A DNA stretch of 52,959 bases from Ruaniaceae bacterium KH17 (GTDB lineage: Bacteria; Actinomycetota; Actinomycetes; Actinomycetales; Actinomycetaceae): the NCBI GenBank assembly GCA_900199505.1, contig FZQV01000017.1, positions 1 to 52,959 on the forward strand. Direction: 5' to 3'. The notes beneath the pieces were generated by a model. It ran no database searches. It saw only the letters and a program-made list of their open reading frames with translations, and was not told the DNA's origin. A program made the translations under genes and the position numbers. Positions 28,271 to 38,900 of the stretch are shown in pieces (positions within the stretch are counted from its first letter, which is position 1; each line of letters begins with the position of its first letter).

Positions 28271-28309
28271 GTGGCACTCGGCGAACGCTCAGCGTTCATT
28301 GAGTGCCAC
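28271..28309. terminator. Hairpin downstream of pgm
   Basis: Outer arms GTGGCACTC (28271-28279) and GAGTGCCAC (28301-28309) enclose an inner palindrome AACGCT-C-AGCGTT. No T-run follows. Confidence 0.6.
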
Positions 28310-28512
28310 GATCACGCGAGCTCCCCACTTCTCGGGGGTTAAGCGAGCGCAGAGGGCGAGACGGAACCATGGTGCGGTTGGCACTGCCTGACGCGCCGAG
28401 ACGGAGAGTCACGCAGAGGCTGGGGACGGTAGCTTCGACAGCTCTCATGCGGTTCTTGCACTCGGTTCCGGCAGGCACATAAGGCTGGGGATCGAGTGAT
28501 ATCTCGGATTAG

Positions 28513-28634
28513 TGCGGGTCCGTGCGTCCGATCCTGACCAGTCTTGAGAACAGTGCGGGTCCGTGCGACTGATAGCGGACGCACGGACCCGCAGTAACGC
28601 TGGAAGTGCTTGAATCCGGACGCACGGACCCGCA
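28513..28634. repeat. Nested double palindrome
   Basis: The outer 18-bp arm TGCGGGTCCGTGCGTCCG (28513-28530) pairs perfectly with 28617-28634. Inside, TGCGGGTCCGTGCG (28554-28567) pairs with CGCACGGACCCGCA (28580-28593). The same core therefore occurs twice direct and twice inverted in 122 bp. Confidence 0.85.
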
Positions 28635-28706
28635 GTGATACGTATGCGCCATCCCACAGTGAAATAGCGATCCTCTTCGTGGCCGCAGAATGGGAAGTAC
28701 CGGCGG

Positions 28707-29699
28707 CTAGAAGGTCTCTGGGGCCCGGCGGACCTTTTCGTGTGCCAGGGGCGGGACCACGCTGGGTATCCACGAGTAGCGGCGCCAGTTATCGTCGCTC
28801 GCCTTAGTGAACCAGGTGGTGATCTCGTGCCAGCCGGGCGCCGCGAGCGAGCCGCCGAGTTCCGTCACCGAGAGGCTCGCACAGAGCACGGCGAAGTCCA
28901 GCACGCGCTGCAGCGGCCAGGCCTGAAGGCGACCGTAGACGAGCGCGGCGGTGAACACGTCCCCCGCGCCGGTGGGGTCCACCAGCCCGACGGCGATCCC
29001 GTCCGATTCGGCGCGCTCCCCTGAGACTCGGTCAAACGCGATGGCGCCGTGCGCACCACGCGTGAGCACCGCAAGCGGTACGATCTCGGCGAGCACCTCC
29101 AGCGCCGCCTCCGGAGTGGCGGCCCCGGTGAAGCGCATCGCCTCGGCCTCGTTCGGCGTAAAGGCCTCGCACTCGCGTAACGGCTCGAGCCGCGCGGGAT
29201 CCCAGGCGCCGCTCGGATCCCAGCCCACATCGGCAAACACCTTCGCCCCGCCGGCCGCGGCCTCACGCCACCAGCGGTGACTCCCCCGGTTGCCGCCAAG
29301 ATCCGTGATCACTGCACGCACGCTCGGCGGCGTGCCGATGAACTCGTCCGCCGAAACCTCGGCCGCGTGTTCCCGCGTGACCATCGCCCGATCGCCGTCG
29401 TACCCCAAACACACAGTCACATTCGTGGGCTGCGGGAGCGTCACCGATCGGCTCAGATCCACGCCTTCCTGCTCGAGCACGGTGCGCATCCAGCGCCCGT
29501 ATGTATCGTCGCCGAACCCGGCGGCGAGCGCTGTCGTCAGCCCGAGCCGCGCGCACGCAACCGCGAGGGTGGCGATTCCGCCGGGAAGTGTACCCATCGC
29601 ACCCGCGTAGATCTCGGTGCCGGGCTGCGGCGCCTCGAGACCCGCGAACACCAGGTCCACGAACACGTCGCCGTGGAGAAACACATCGAACTCACTCAC
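28707..29699 (-). CDS. PfkB-family carbohydrate kinase
   Basis: A 330-residue ribokinase-fold kinase. The N-terminal glycine-rich substrate motif is LPGGIATLAVACARLGL, and the C-terminal signature with the catalytic aspartate is DPTGAGDVFTAALVYG. The substrate is unknown; sugar or nucleoside are both possible. Start GTG 29699 has TAGCGT (29711-29706) 6 nt upstream, so it is predicted leaderless. It lies divergent from the GH4 phospho-glycosidase gene, so a sugar role is plausible. Confidence 0.87.
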   Translation of the reverse strand: MSEFDVFLHGDVFVDLVFAGLEAPQPGTEIYAGAMGTLPGGIATLAVACARLGLTTALAAGFGDDTYGRWMRTVLEQEGVDLSRSVTLPQPTNVTVCLGYDGDRAMVTREHAAEVSADEFIGTPPSVRAVITDLGGNRGSHRWWREAAAGGAKVFADVGWDPSGAWDPARLEPLRECEAFTPNEAEAMRFTGAATPEAALEVLAEIVPLAVLTRGAHGAIAFDRVSGERAESDGIAVGLVDPTGAGDVFTAALVYGRLQAWPLQRVLDFAVLCASLSVTELGGSLAAPGWHEITTWFTKASDDNWRRYSWIPSVVPPLAHEKVRRAPETF

Positions 29700-29726
29700 G
29701 CCCCCACGCTACCGGCCCGAACGGAA

Positions 29727-29786
29727 GGGGTTGGTACGAAACAGCACCAGATCAGACGCTGAAGCGAGCCGAACTCGTACCACCCC
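29727..29786. repeat. Imperfect inverted repeat
   Basis: GGGG-TT-GGTACGA (29727-29739) pairs with TCGTACC-A-CCCC (29775-29786), leaving small bulges, with about 35 bp between the arms. Confidence 0.6.
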
Positions 29787-29828
29787 CGGCTCCGGCGTCC
29801 GCTCCCTGAACCCGCTTCACTATGATCC

Positions 29829-29903
29829 GCTGAGATCCGTACACCAGTCGCTTCTAATGGCCCTCAGGGGCCCCAAATTGCCGACTGGTGTACGGATCTC
29901 AGC
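29829..29903. repeat. 22-bp perfect inverted repeat
   Basis: Arms 29829-29850 (beginning GCTGAGATCCGTACACC) and 29882-29903 are exact complements separated by 31 bp. The loop itself contains GGCCC-TCAG-GGGCC. Confidence 0.85.
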
Positions 29904-30058
29904 GAGAGTGGGCGTAGCATGCGGCTCGCTCCATCCCCAGCCTGTCCCATGAACCGCGGCCTGGCGCAGTCGCGACGTACTCGCCGCCGAAGCCACCGGG
30001 CGCGTGCCGCAACACGCCCCCGGTCCCCGGCCCGAGTGGTCCCGATAGGCTGGCGTAC

Positions 30059-31372
30059 GTGAAGTTGGCAGTGATCGGTGGCGGCGGGTTCCGCGCGCCC
30101 CTCCTCGTGAAGGCCCTGGCGGATTCGCCGTTTGAGGTCCATCTGTACGACGACGATCCCGAGCGTCTGAGCGTGATCCGCTCCGTCATCGTCGGGCTGG
30201 GTTTGCCACAGCCACGCTTCCACAACGATCTCGAGGAGACACTCGAAGACTCCGATTTCGTGTTCACCGCGATCCGCGTGGGTGGGCCCGAGGGCCGCAA
30301 GCTGGACGAGGAAATCGCCGCCCGGCACGGCTTCCTCGGCCAAGAGACAGTGGGCCTCGGCGGTATGGCCTACGCTCTTCGCACCATCCCCGTGGCCAGG
30401 GACATCGCCCGCGCCATCGCCGAGCATGCCCCCGCTGCGTGGACCATTAACTTCACGAACCCGGCGGGCGTGGTCACACAAGCGATGCAGGAAGTACTCG
30501 GAGAGCGCGTGATCGGCATCTGCGACACCCCGATCAGCCTCGTGCAGCGCGTGGCGGGCGCCGCCCCGATCGACGCGATCGACTATGTGGGCCTCAACCA
30601 CCTCGGCTGGCTGCGCTCGGTCACAAGCGGCGGACGCGATCTGGTGCAGGACCTCCTGGCCGACGACGACGCCCTCGCGGCGCTCGACGAAGCCCAGGTC
30701 TTCGGCCCGGAGGTTCTGAAGTCGATCGGCGCGCTGCCGAACGAGTACCTCTTCTACTACTGGTTCACGCGCGAGGCGATCACCCGGATCTCCGCCCGCG
30801 ACGGCCGGGGAGCCTATCTCGCCGCGCAGCAGGGCGACTTCTACCGCGCCGCCCTCGCAACCCCGGAACGCGCCCACGAGCTCTGGCTGGACACCCTCGC
30901 CGATCGCGAGCAGACCTACGGCGCCGAAGCCCGCGAGGACGCCACGAGCCGCCGCTCCCCCGAGGAGTACGAAGCGGGCGGCTACCAGGCGGTTGCGCTC
31001 ACCTTGATGACCGCGCTCGCCGGCGGCACCCCCGCCCTCACCATCTCGAACGTGCGCAACGGGCAGGCGATCCCCCAACTGCCGGAGGACGCCGTCGTCG
31101 AAATTCCCTGCCTGGCCGACGGCGAGGGCCTCCACCCGCTGTCCGTGGCACCTCTCAGTGCGGAGTTCGCCGGGCTGATGGTGCAGGTGAAGGGCAGTGA
31201 CGAGCTACTCCTCGCCGCCACGGCCGAAAGGGACCCGGAACTCGCCGTACGCGCGCTCGCCGCACACCCGCTGATCGATTCGTTGAACGCCGCCCGCGCC
31301 GCCCTCGATGACTACTGCGCCGAGGTCCCCGCGATCGCCGCAGCGATCGGTCGTGACAGCGCCGCCCGGTAG
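30059..31372 (+). CDS. Glycoside hydrolase family 4 protein (6-phospho-glycosidase type)
   Basis: A 437-residue NAD- and metal-dependent GH4 enzyme. The N-terminal dinucleotide site is VIGGGGFRAP, the metal cysteine is in GICDTP, and the metal histidine is in GLNHLGW. GH4 enzymes hydrolyse 6-phospho-alpha/beta-glucosides by an oxidation/elimination mechanism; anomer specificity is not readable here. Start GTG 30059 has TAGGCT (30046-30051) 7 nt upstream, so it is predicted leaderless. No PTS gene is nearby. Confidence 0.88.
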   Translation: MKLAVIGGGGFRAPLLVKALADSPFEVHLYDDDPERLSVIRSVIVGLGLPQPRFHNDLEETLEDSDFVFTAIRVGGPEGRKLDEEIAARHGFLGQETVGLGGMAYALRTIPVARDIARAIAEHAPAAWTINFTNPAGVVTQAMQEVLGERVIGICDTPISLVQRVAGAAPIDAIDYVGLNHLGWLRSVTSGGRDLVQDLLADDDALAALDEAQVFGPEVLKSIGALPNEYLFYYWFTREAITRISARDGRGAYLAAQQGDFYRAALATPERAHELWLDTLADREQTYGAEAREDATSRRSPEEYEAGGYQAVALTLMTALAGGTPALTISNVRNGQAIPQLPEDAVVEIPCLADGEGLHPLSVAPLSAEFAGLMVQVKGSDELLLAATAERDPELAVRALAAHPLIDSLNAARAALDDYCAEVPAIAAAIGRDSAAR

Positions 31373-31382
31373 GATCGAACAC

Positions 31383-32420
31383 ATGGAAGCCCCACGTAGC
31401 GCCCGGCTTGAGGACGGCCTGAACAAGCGCATCGTGCCCTGGCTACGGGGCCGAGGCTGGCTCCCGCAGATCGTCGCGTACACGGGCTACGGCTCCAAGG
31501 AATTCGCGCGCGTGCTTGGCCGCGTCGTGATGCACAACCCTGCGAAGTCCGAAGACCTGGACCCCGTGGGCACCCTTGAAGAGGCTCAGCGCGGTTGGCG
31601 TTCGTTCGTTGCCACGCCGGTACCGATGATCCCCGTGACCGTGCGCGTGGGAGACGCCGAGGTCACCACCCTGACCGATCGCGGCGGCTACATCGACGTG
31701 GTCGTGCGGCACCATAATCTCGCCCCCGGCTGGACCGAGGCCGAGATCAGCGCACCCCACGCGGAGCCCACGACTGGACGGGTCAACATCATCTCGGCGG
31801 CGAACCGGATCGGCGTGATCTGCGACGTGGATGACACGATCATGGTCACCTACCTGCCACGCGCGGTGATCGCGGCGTGGAACACGTTCGTGCGGCACAC
31901 CACCACGCGCAAGCCCGTGCCGGGGATGCCCGAACTCTTCACACAACTCCAGCGCACGCACCCCGGTCTGCCGGTCATCTACCTCTCCACCGGCGCGTGG
32001 GGATCGGTGCCCACTCTCCAGAACTTCGTCGAGACTCACGGCTACCCAGAAGGCCCGTTCCTGATGACGGACTGGGGCCCCACCCCCACCTCGGCCTTCC
32101 GCTCGGGGATCGAACACAAGCGCACCCAGCTGCGGCGCCTCGCGATCGAGTTTCCTGAGATGGAGTGGTACCTGATCGGCGACGACGGGCAGAATGATCC
32201 GTATGTCTACAGCGAGCTGGCGCGCGAACACCCTGCCCATGTGCGGGCGATTGTGATTCGCCAACTGAATCCCGTGGAGCAAGTACTCGCCCACGGCACG
32301 CCCATGGAGCTGCGCAGCCGCGATCCACGGCAACGCCGCGAGGCATACACACCCTCGATCTCAGGACCCGACGGCCACGCCCTGGCCGCCGCACTCCGGA
32401 ACCTTCCGGAAGCTCAATAA
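31383..32420 (+). CDS. App1-family (DUF2183) phosphatidate-phosphatase-like protein
   Basis: A 345-residue protein with an App1 catalytic domain. The HAD-type nucleophile motif is D148-V-D150-D-T in ICDVDDTI, and later LSTGAW and LIGDDGQND supply the other HAD motifs. Yeast App1 is a Mg-dependent phosphatidate phosphatase; the bacterial substrate is unproven. No membrane helix is obvious. Start ATG 31383 has TAGGAT (31370-31375) 7 nt upstream, so it is predicted leaderless although only 10 bp follow the GH4 stop. Confidence 0.87.
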   Translation: MEAPRSARLEDGLNKRIVPWLRGRGWLPQIVAYTGYGSKEFARVLGRVVMHNPAKSEDLDPVGTLEEAQRGWRSFVATPVPMIPVTVRVGDAEVTTLTDRGGYIDVVVRHHNLAPGWTEAEISAPHAEPTTGRVNIISAANRIGVICDVDDTIMVTYLPRAVIAAWNTFVRHTTTRKPVPGMPELFTQLQRTHPGLPVIYLSTGAWGSVPTLQNFVETHGYPEGPFLMTDWGPTPTSAFRSGIEHKRTQLRRLAIEFPEMEWYLIGDDGQNDPYVYSELAREHPAHVRAIVIRQLNPVEQVLAHGTPMELRSRDPRQRREAYTPSISGPDGHALAAALRNLPEAQ

Positions 32421-32432
32421 AGGAGAGAAGAA

Positions 32433-33872
<1,440 letters not shown>

Positions 33873-33880
33873 CGCACGCT

Positions 33881-33985
33881 TCGTCATCCTGCGCGTAGCC
33901 GAAGGCGAAGCCGCAGGATCCAGTGGGTGCGCACTGGCGTATGGCCTGGATTCTGCGATCCGCTACTCGGCCGCAGAATGACGAG
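33881..33985. repeat. REP-like element, intergenic copy A
   Basis: It begins with CGTCATCCTGCGCGTAGCC and ends with the complementary GCCGCAGAATGACGAGG. Related copies lie at 39366-39460, 39873-39973 and 48674-48798. The outer ends form a long imperfect palindrome. It directly follows gnd. Confidence 0.85.
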
Positions 33986-33986
33986 G

Positions 33987-34298
33987 CTAATCGGTGCGCG
34001 GAGTCTCGCTTGAGGGATCGTAGATCCACTCCGTTGACTCGACGTGGATTTCCTTGGGCCGCGCGGTGGAGGCGATCTTGTCCTTGACCGCGTTGGCGGC
34101 GCTGTCGGTGAGCTTCATCGCCTGAGTGCGCGCGAACTCGCCGGCAGTCTCATCGGTCTTCTGGAGCGCGCCCTGTACCGGGCGCGAGGCCACGGCCTTC
34201 TTCGCAATGCCCTTAATCCGCTCGTACGCGCCCCGGCCGGCGCGCGCGCCAAGGACGAAGCCAACTCCAGCACCCACGATGAAGGTCATCTTTCCCAT
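33987..34298 (-). CDS. Small YtxH-like membrane-associated protein
   Basis: A 103-residue protein. One glycine-rich hydrophobic helix (FIVGAGVGFVLGARAG, about 5-20) precedes a charged helical tail, as in YtxH/general-stress small proteins. Function unknown. Start ATG 34298 has TAGGAT (34311-34306) 7 nt upstream, so it is predicted leaderless. The stop abuts the REP element, which may serve as its 3' end. Confidence 0.75.
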   Translation of the reverse strand: MGKMTFIVGAGVGFVLGARAGRGAYERIKGIAKKAVASRPVQGALQKTDETAGEFARTQAMKLTDSAANAVKDKIASTARPKEIHVESTEWIYDPSSETPRTD

Positions 34299-34344
34299 AG
34301 GCACCATCCTACGGACTGACCCACTTCCCCACGCCCCCTCCGCG

Positions 34345-34413
34345 AACTTGTGCATGTGGTGACCAATGTGAGCGCTCCCATCGGCTGCCGACTGGTCACC
34401 GCATGCACAAGTT
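34345..34413. repeat. 20-bp inverted repeat with one mismatch
   Basis: AACTTGTGCATG-t-GGTGACCA (34345-34365) pairs with TGGTCACC-g-CATGCACAAGTT (34393-34413). Located between the YtxH-like start and the peptidase E stop. Confidence 0.8.
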
Positions 34414-34439
34414 GGGGGCGGGGTGCGCGCAGGTCAGGG

Positions 34440-35165
34440 TCAGACGAGGCGGGGCTCGATGCGCTCCTCGACCGCCCGGTCGCCCTCGCGCGTCACCACA
34501 TACGCACCCTTGCCTGGGATCTCGGTGACCGCCTCCACGAGGTCGGTCTCCCGGTAGACCAGCCCGACGCCGTCGTCCGTGCAGTAGGTGGTCCCGAGCC
34601 CGCCCTCGGCCACGAGCTTGTGCACGAGCGGGCGGCGGCGCTCCTCGTTGTCGTAGTGCACGCCGTTGTCGTACGGAATCAGCCCGAGCCCGTTGGTGAC
34701 CGGCCGCAGATCCACCCCGAACGAATCCGTGGTTCCGCCGCGATGCCAGCAGATCGAGCCCGCCGAGACACCGGCGAGCACCACGCCCGCCCGCCACACG
34801 CGTGGGAAGATCTCGTCCAGCCCATGCACTCGCCAGACGGCGAGCAGGTTGGCCACAGAGCCGCCATCCACCCAGATCACGTCCTGTTCGAGAAGGTAGC
34901 CCTCGACGTCGTCCACATTGGGCATCGTGAACAGGCGCAGCGGGTTCAGCTCGAACCCGGCGGTGCGGGCGGCCTCGGCGCGCTCGGCGAGCGTGGCGCG
35001 TTGGTCCCCATTCGCGGTGCCGAGGTAGCCGATCCGTGGCGTCCTGCCAGAGACCCCTGCCAACTCGACCGCGTAATGCACGAGCCCGGCGAACCGCACC
35101 GTCAGGTGCTCGGTGGCGGCGTAACCGCCGGAGGTGGCCAGGATCGTGGGGGCGTCGGCTGTCAT
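34440..35165 (-). CDS. Peptidase E family protein (S51)
   Basis: A 241-residue member of the S51 dipeptidase E/cyanophycinase clan. The nucleophile motif is GVSAGS with S134, preceded by the substrate-loop VDGGSVANLL. PepE hydrolyses Asp-X dipeptides; here specificity is inferred only. Start ATG 35165 has GAAAGGAA 5-6 nt upstream; the reading frame extends far upstream but lacks family similarity. It is divergent from the gene at 35196. Confidence 0.85.
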   Translation of the reverse strand: MTADAPTILATSGGYAATEHLTVRFAGLVHYAVELAGVSGRTPRIGYLGTANGDQRATLAERAEAARTAGFELNPLRLFTMPNVDDVEGYLLEQDVIWVDGGSVANLLAVWRVHGLDEIFPRVWRAGVVLAGVSAGSICWHRGGTTDSFGVDLRPVTNGLGLIPYDNGVHYDNEERRRPLVHKLVAEGGLGTTYCTDDGVGLVYRETDLVEAVTEIPGKGAYVVTREGDRAVEERIEPRLV

Positions 35166-35195
35166 GACATTCCTTTCTGAACTACTGTGTCCATT

Positions 35196-35729
35196 ATGGT
35201 GCGTCGCAATCTCACAGCCGTCAGTGATGACCGCATGCGCCTCGGCACGGGGCACGGTTCGGAGCATTGGTTCGAGCTGCTGGACGCCGCAGGCGCGATC
35301 CGCTGGCGGCATTCGAAGATCGTAGATCACCTCGAGGAACAGGGCCTGCGCGCCTGGTGGGCGAACACGATCGGCACGGCCTACGAAGTCGAGCGCGGCC
35401 GGCGCAGCATGGACGGAACCATGGCCGCCACCGCCACTCGGCTCCTGCCCACTAACGCTGCGGAAGCCTGGTATTTCCTGGCCGACGACGCCGAACGGGC
35501 CGCGTGGATCGGCGAAGACTGGCCGACCATGGACGTTCGAGACGGGCGGTACGTGCGGCTCGATTGCCTCGACGGCACCGACGTGACGCTCCGACTCACC
35601 GAAGCTGAGGGCGCGGCGCGCGTCCTCGCACAGCACGCCAAGCTCACGGACGAGGAGACTCAAGAGCAGCTCGAACGCTTCTGGGATGACGCGCTCGATC
35701 GCCTCGCCGAGGTTCTCAACTGGGCGTAA
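35196..35729 (+). CDS. DUF4287-like / SRPBCC-like protein
   Basis: A 177-residue cytosolic protein. Residues about 15-65 (HWFELLDAAGAIRWRHSKI, then EEQGLRAWWANTIGTAYE) look like the DUF4287 helical domain. The C-terminal half (about 70-177) reads like an AHSA1/START ligand-binding fold. I am unsure of both assignments. ATG 35196 is preferred over GTG 35187 because TACTGT (35183-35188) is a -10 box 7 nt before it and would contain the GTG. Confidence 0.65.
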   Translation: MVRRNLTAVSDDRMRLGTGHGSEHWFELLDAAGAIRWRHSKIVDHLEEQGLRAWWANTIGTAYEVERGRRSMDGTMAATATRLLPTNAAEAWYFLADDAERAAWIGEDWPTMDVRDGRYVRLDCLDGTDVTLRLTEAEGAARVLAQHAKLTDEETQEQLERFWDDALDRLAEVLNWA

Positions 35730-35934
35730 GTCTCGCCACGTTCGCCTGGTCCCGCGCGGACTCCGAAAGCGGTCAGCACTGAAGCCAAGCGCGCCTCGGG
35801 CCACCCCGCCGTTCCTCGATTCTGCGCCACTTCCTCACGAGACGCACACCCACCACATCACTCCCGGCGCCACACTCCACGTACGATACCGATCCGCCGA
35901 AAACCGTTTGCGCCGCTTTGCGAGAATAGGACCC

Positions 35935-38900
35935 ATGGCCGATTCGCAACACTCCGAGGCTCCACGCCACCGCAATGGCGGCCGGAGGGGCGGGCTGTCA
36001 GCGGCAGGCCAACAGCGCGCCAACGGGACCGGTGGGCAGCGTGGCTCCCGCGATCGCCGTCGGCCTGCCCGAACACCGCGCCGGTTGACGCCCGAGCAGA
36101 TTCAGGCACGCGCCGCAGCAGTCCCAGAGATCACCTATCCGGCCGAACTTCCCGTCGCTGCGCGCCGAGACGAGATCGCGCGCGCCATCGCCGAGAACCA
36201 GGTGGTGATCGTGGCCGGGGAGACCGGCTCGGGCAAGACCACGCAGATCCCGAAGATCTGCCTCGAACTCGGCCGCGGCGTGAACGGGATGATCGGCCAC
36301 ACTCAGCCGCGCCGGCTCGCCGCGCGCACCGTGGCCGAGCGCATCGCCGAGGAGCTCAAGGTGCCGCTCGGTGGCGCCGTGGGCTACCAGGTCCGGTTCA
36401 CCGACGAGGTCTCGGCCACCACGCTCGTGAAGCTGATGACGGATGGCATCCTGCTCGCCGAGATCCAGCGCGATCCGATGCTCACGCGCTACGACACGAT
36501 CATCGTGGACGAGGCACATGAACGCTCCCTCAACATCGACTTCCTGCTCGGCTACCTCTCCAATCTGCTGCCGCGCCGCCCGGATCTCAAGGTCATCATC
36601 ACCTCGGCCACGATCGATTCGGAGCGCTTCGCGAAGCACTTCGGCCCGCGCATGGCGGCCCCGCTGCCGCAAGCGCCGATCGTGGAGGTCACCGGGCGCA
36701 CCTACCCGGTGGAGGTCCGCTATCGCTCCCTTGTGAGCGATGCCGAGGACGACGCCGTCGGGCGAGAGGGCATTGATCAGTTCACCGCCATTTGCCTGGC
36801 CGCAGACGAACTCATGCACGAGGGCCCCGGCGACATCCTCGTGTTCCTCTCGGGCGAGCGCGAGATCCGCGACGCCACGGAGGCGCTCACCGAACACCTG
36901 GCCGAGCGTGTGGTCACGCCGCCGATCCGGAACCCGCGCCCGAACGCCGTGGAGCTCGTGCCGCTGTACGCGCGGCTCTCCTCGGCGGATCAGCATCGCG
37001 TGTTCGAGCGGCACTCGACGCGGCGGATCGTGCTCGCCACCAACGTTGCCGAGACGTCGCTCACCGTCCCCGGCATCCGCTACGTGATTGACCCCGGCAC
37101 CGCGCGCATCTCGCGCTACTCCACGCGCACCAAGGTGCAGCGGCTGCCAATCGAACCGATCTCGCAGGCCTCGGCGAATCAGCGCTCGGGCCGTTGTGGG
37201 CGCGTGGCGGACGGCATCGCGATCCGGCTCTACTCCGAGGAAGACTTCAACGGGCGCCCCGAGTTTACGGAGCCGGAGATCCTGCGGACCTCGCTCGCTT
37301 CGGTGATTCTGCAGATGACGTCGATCGGGCTGGGGGACGTGGCCTCGTTCCCATTCGTGGACCCTCCGGATGGCTCGGCGATCCGCGATGGCGTGCTGCA
37401 GCTCCGCGAGATCGGTGCCCTGGCCGACGGCGATGAGCGCGGCAGCGCTCTCCGGCTCACCCCCACGGGGCGGCGGCTTGCGCAGCTCCCAATCGATCCG
37501 CGACTCGGGCGGATGCTCCTTGAAGCGCAGCAGAACGGGTGCGCCTCGGAGATGCTCGTGGTGGTCGCGGCGATGTCCGTGCAGGACGTCCGCGAGCGCC
37601 CTGCGGAGAAGCAGGCGCAGGCGGATCAGCTCCACGCCCGCTTCACCGATGGCACTTCCGACTTCGTCTCCTACCTCACCATGTGGCGCTATCTGCGCGC
37701 GGCGCAGCGGGACCTCTCACACTCGGCGTTCCGCCGCAAGTGCCGCGCCGAGTACATCCACTACCTGCGCGTGCGCGAATGGCAGGACGTGGTGGCGCAG
37801 CTGCGGCAGGTGGCGAAGCAAGTGGGCATCGCCCTCCGGCCCATCTCGCTGCCGCCGCCGGGCAGCGATCCCTTGGAGGCGCCGTCGGGAGGGGTGGATA
37901 GCGATTCGTTGCACCGATCGTTGCTGGTGGGCCTGCTTTCGAATATTGGTGCCTGGGACGAGACCCGGCGCGATTATGCGGGCGCCCGCGGCACGCGATT
38001 CGTGGTGTGGCCCGGCTCGGGGCTCGCGAAGAAGAAACACGCATGGGTGATGGCCGCCGAGCTCGTCGAGACCTCGCGGCTCTTCGCGCGCACGGTCGCG
38101 AAGATCAACCCGGACTGGATCGAGGCGGCCGCCGCGCACGTGGTGAAGAAGGTGCATTCGGAGCCGTTCTGGTCCGCCAAGCGCGGCGCGGCCATGGTGC
38201 ACGAGAAGGTGCTCCTCTACGGCATCCCCGTCGTGGCGGACCGGGTGATTCCGCTGGCGTCGCTGGGCACGGATTCGGCGCGCGCGTACGCCCGCGAGTT
38301 GTTCGTGCGGCAGGCGCTGGTGGCCGGCGAGTGGCGCACACATCACACGTTCTGGGCCGAGAATCAGCGGTTGCTGGAGGAGGCGCGCGAGGTCGAGGAG
38401 CGCTCGCGCCAGCGTGGGCTCGTGGCGGATGAGCAGGCGATCGAGGCCTTCTACGAAGCGCGTGTTCCCGCCGAGGTGACCTCCACGCGGCACTTCGACA
38501 CGTGGTGGAAGACCGCCCGGCGCGCAGACCCTCAGTTGTTGACGTTTACTCGCGAACTCCTCCTGCCCGACGCCGATCAGGCCAGCGGCGAGTACCCCGA
38601 GACTTGGGTGCAAGGCGACCTCGAGCTCGCGCTCGATTACACGTTTTCCCCAGGGGAGCGCGGCGACGGCGTGACCGTGAAGATCCCGCTTTCAGTACTC
38701 CCCCGGGTGCGGGATGAAGGCTTCGACTGGCTCGTGCCCGGGATGCTACCGGAGCTCGCGGTGGCGACGATCCGCGCGCTACCCAAGCGCACCCGCGTCC
38801 AGCTCGTCCCCGCCCCCGATACCGCCACTGCCGCCCTCGCCGCGATGGGGCGCGGCGCTTCTGCCTCACGTCGGGCGGACCTCAGCTCTCTGGCCCGGAG

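Larger units (their letters stand above)
28258..28706. other. 449-bp intergenic region rich in palindromes
   Basis: Between convergent pgm and the PfkB kinase gene. It holds a hairpin at 28271-28309 and a nested palindrome at 28513-28634. I see no gene. Confidence 0.7.
29700..30058. other. 359-bp intergenic region with two inverted repeats
   Basis: Between divergent PfkB and GH4 genes. It holds an imperfect repeat at 29727-29786 and a perfect 22-bp repeat at 29829-29903, plus the two -10 boxes at either end. I see no gene. Confidence 0.7.

Noticed and set aside
26470-28299. 609-codon minus-strand open frame over pgm
   Set aside because: Shadow of pgm with shadow-type composition (Arg, Val, His); pgm itself has all catalytic motifs.
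28513-28634. CRISPR array
   Set aside because: The repeats are inverted as well as direct, irregularly spaced and only four in number; no cas gene is in the window.
36754-36761. GCCGTCGG copies inside genes as evidence for a signal sequence
   Set aside because: Coding copies can arise from favoured GCC and GTC codons; only the intergenic copies are used as evidence.
35998-37635. 545-codon minus-strand open frame over hrpA
   Set aside because: Antisense to helicase motifs I-VI of hrpA and without recognisable domains.
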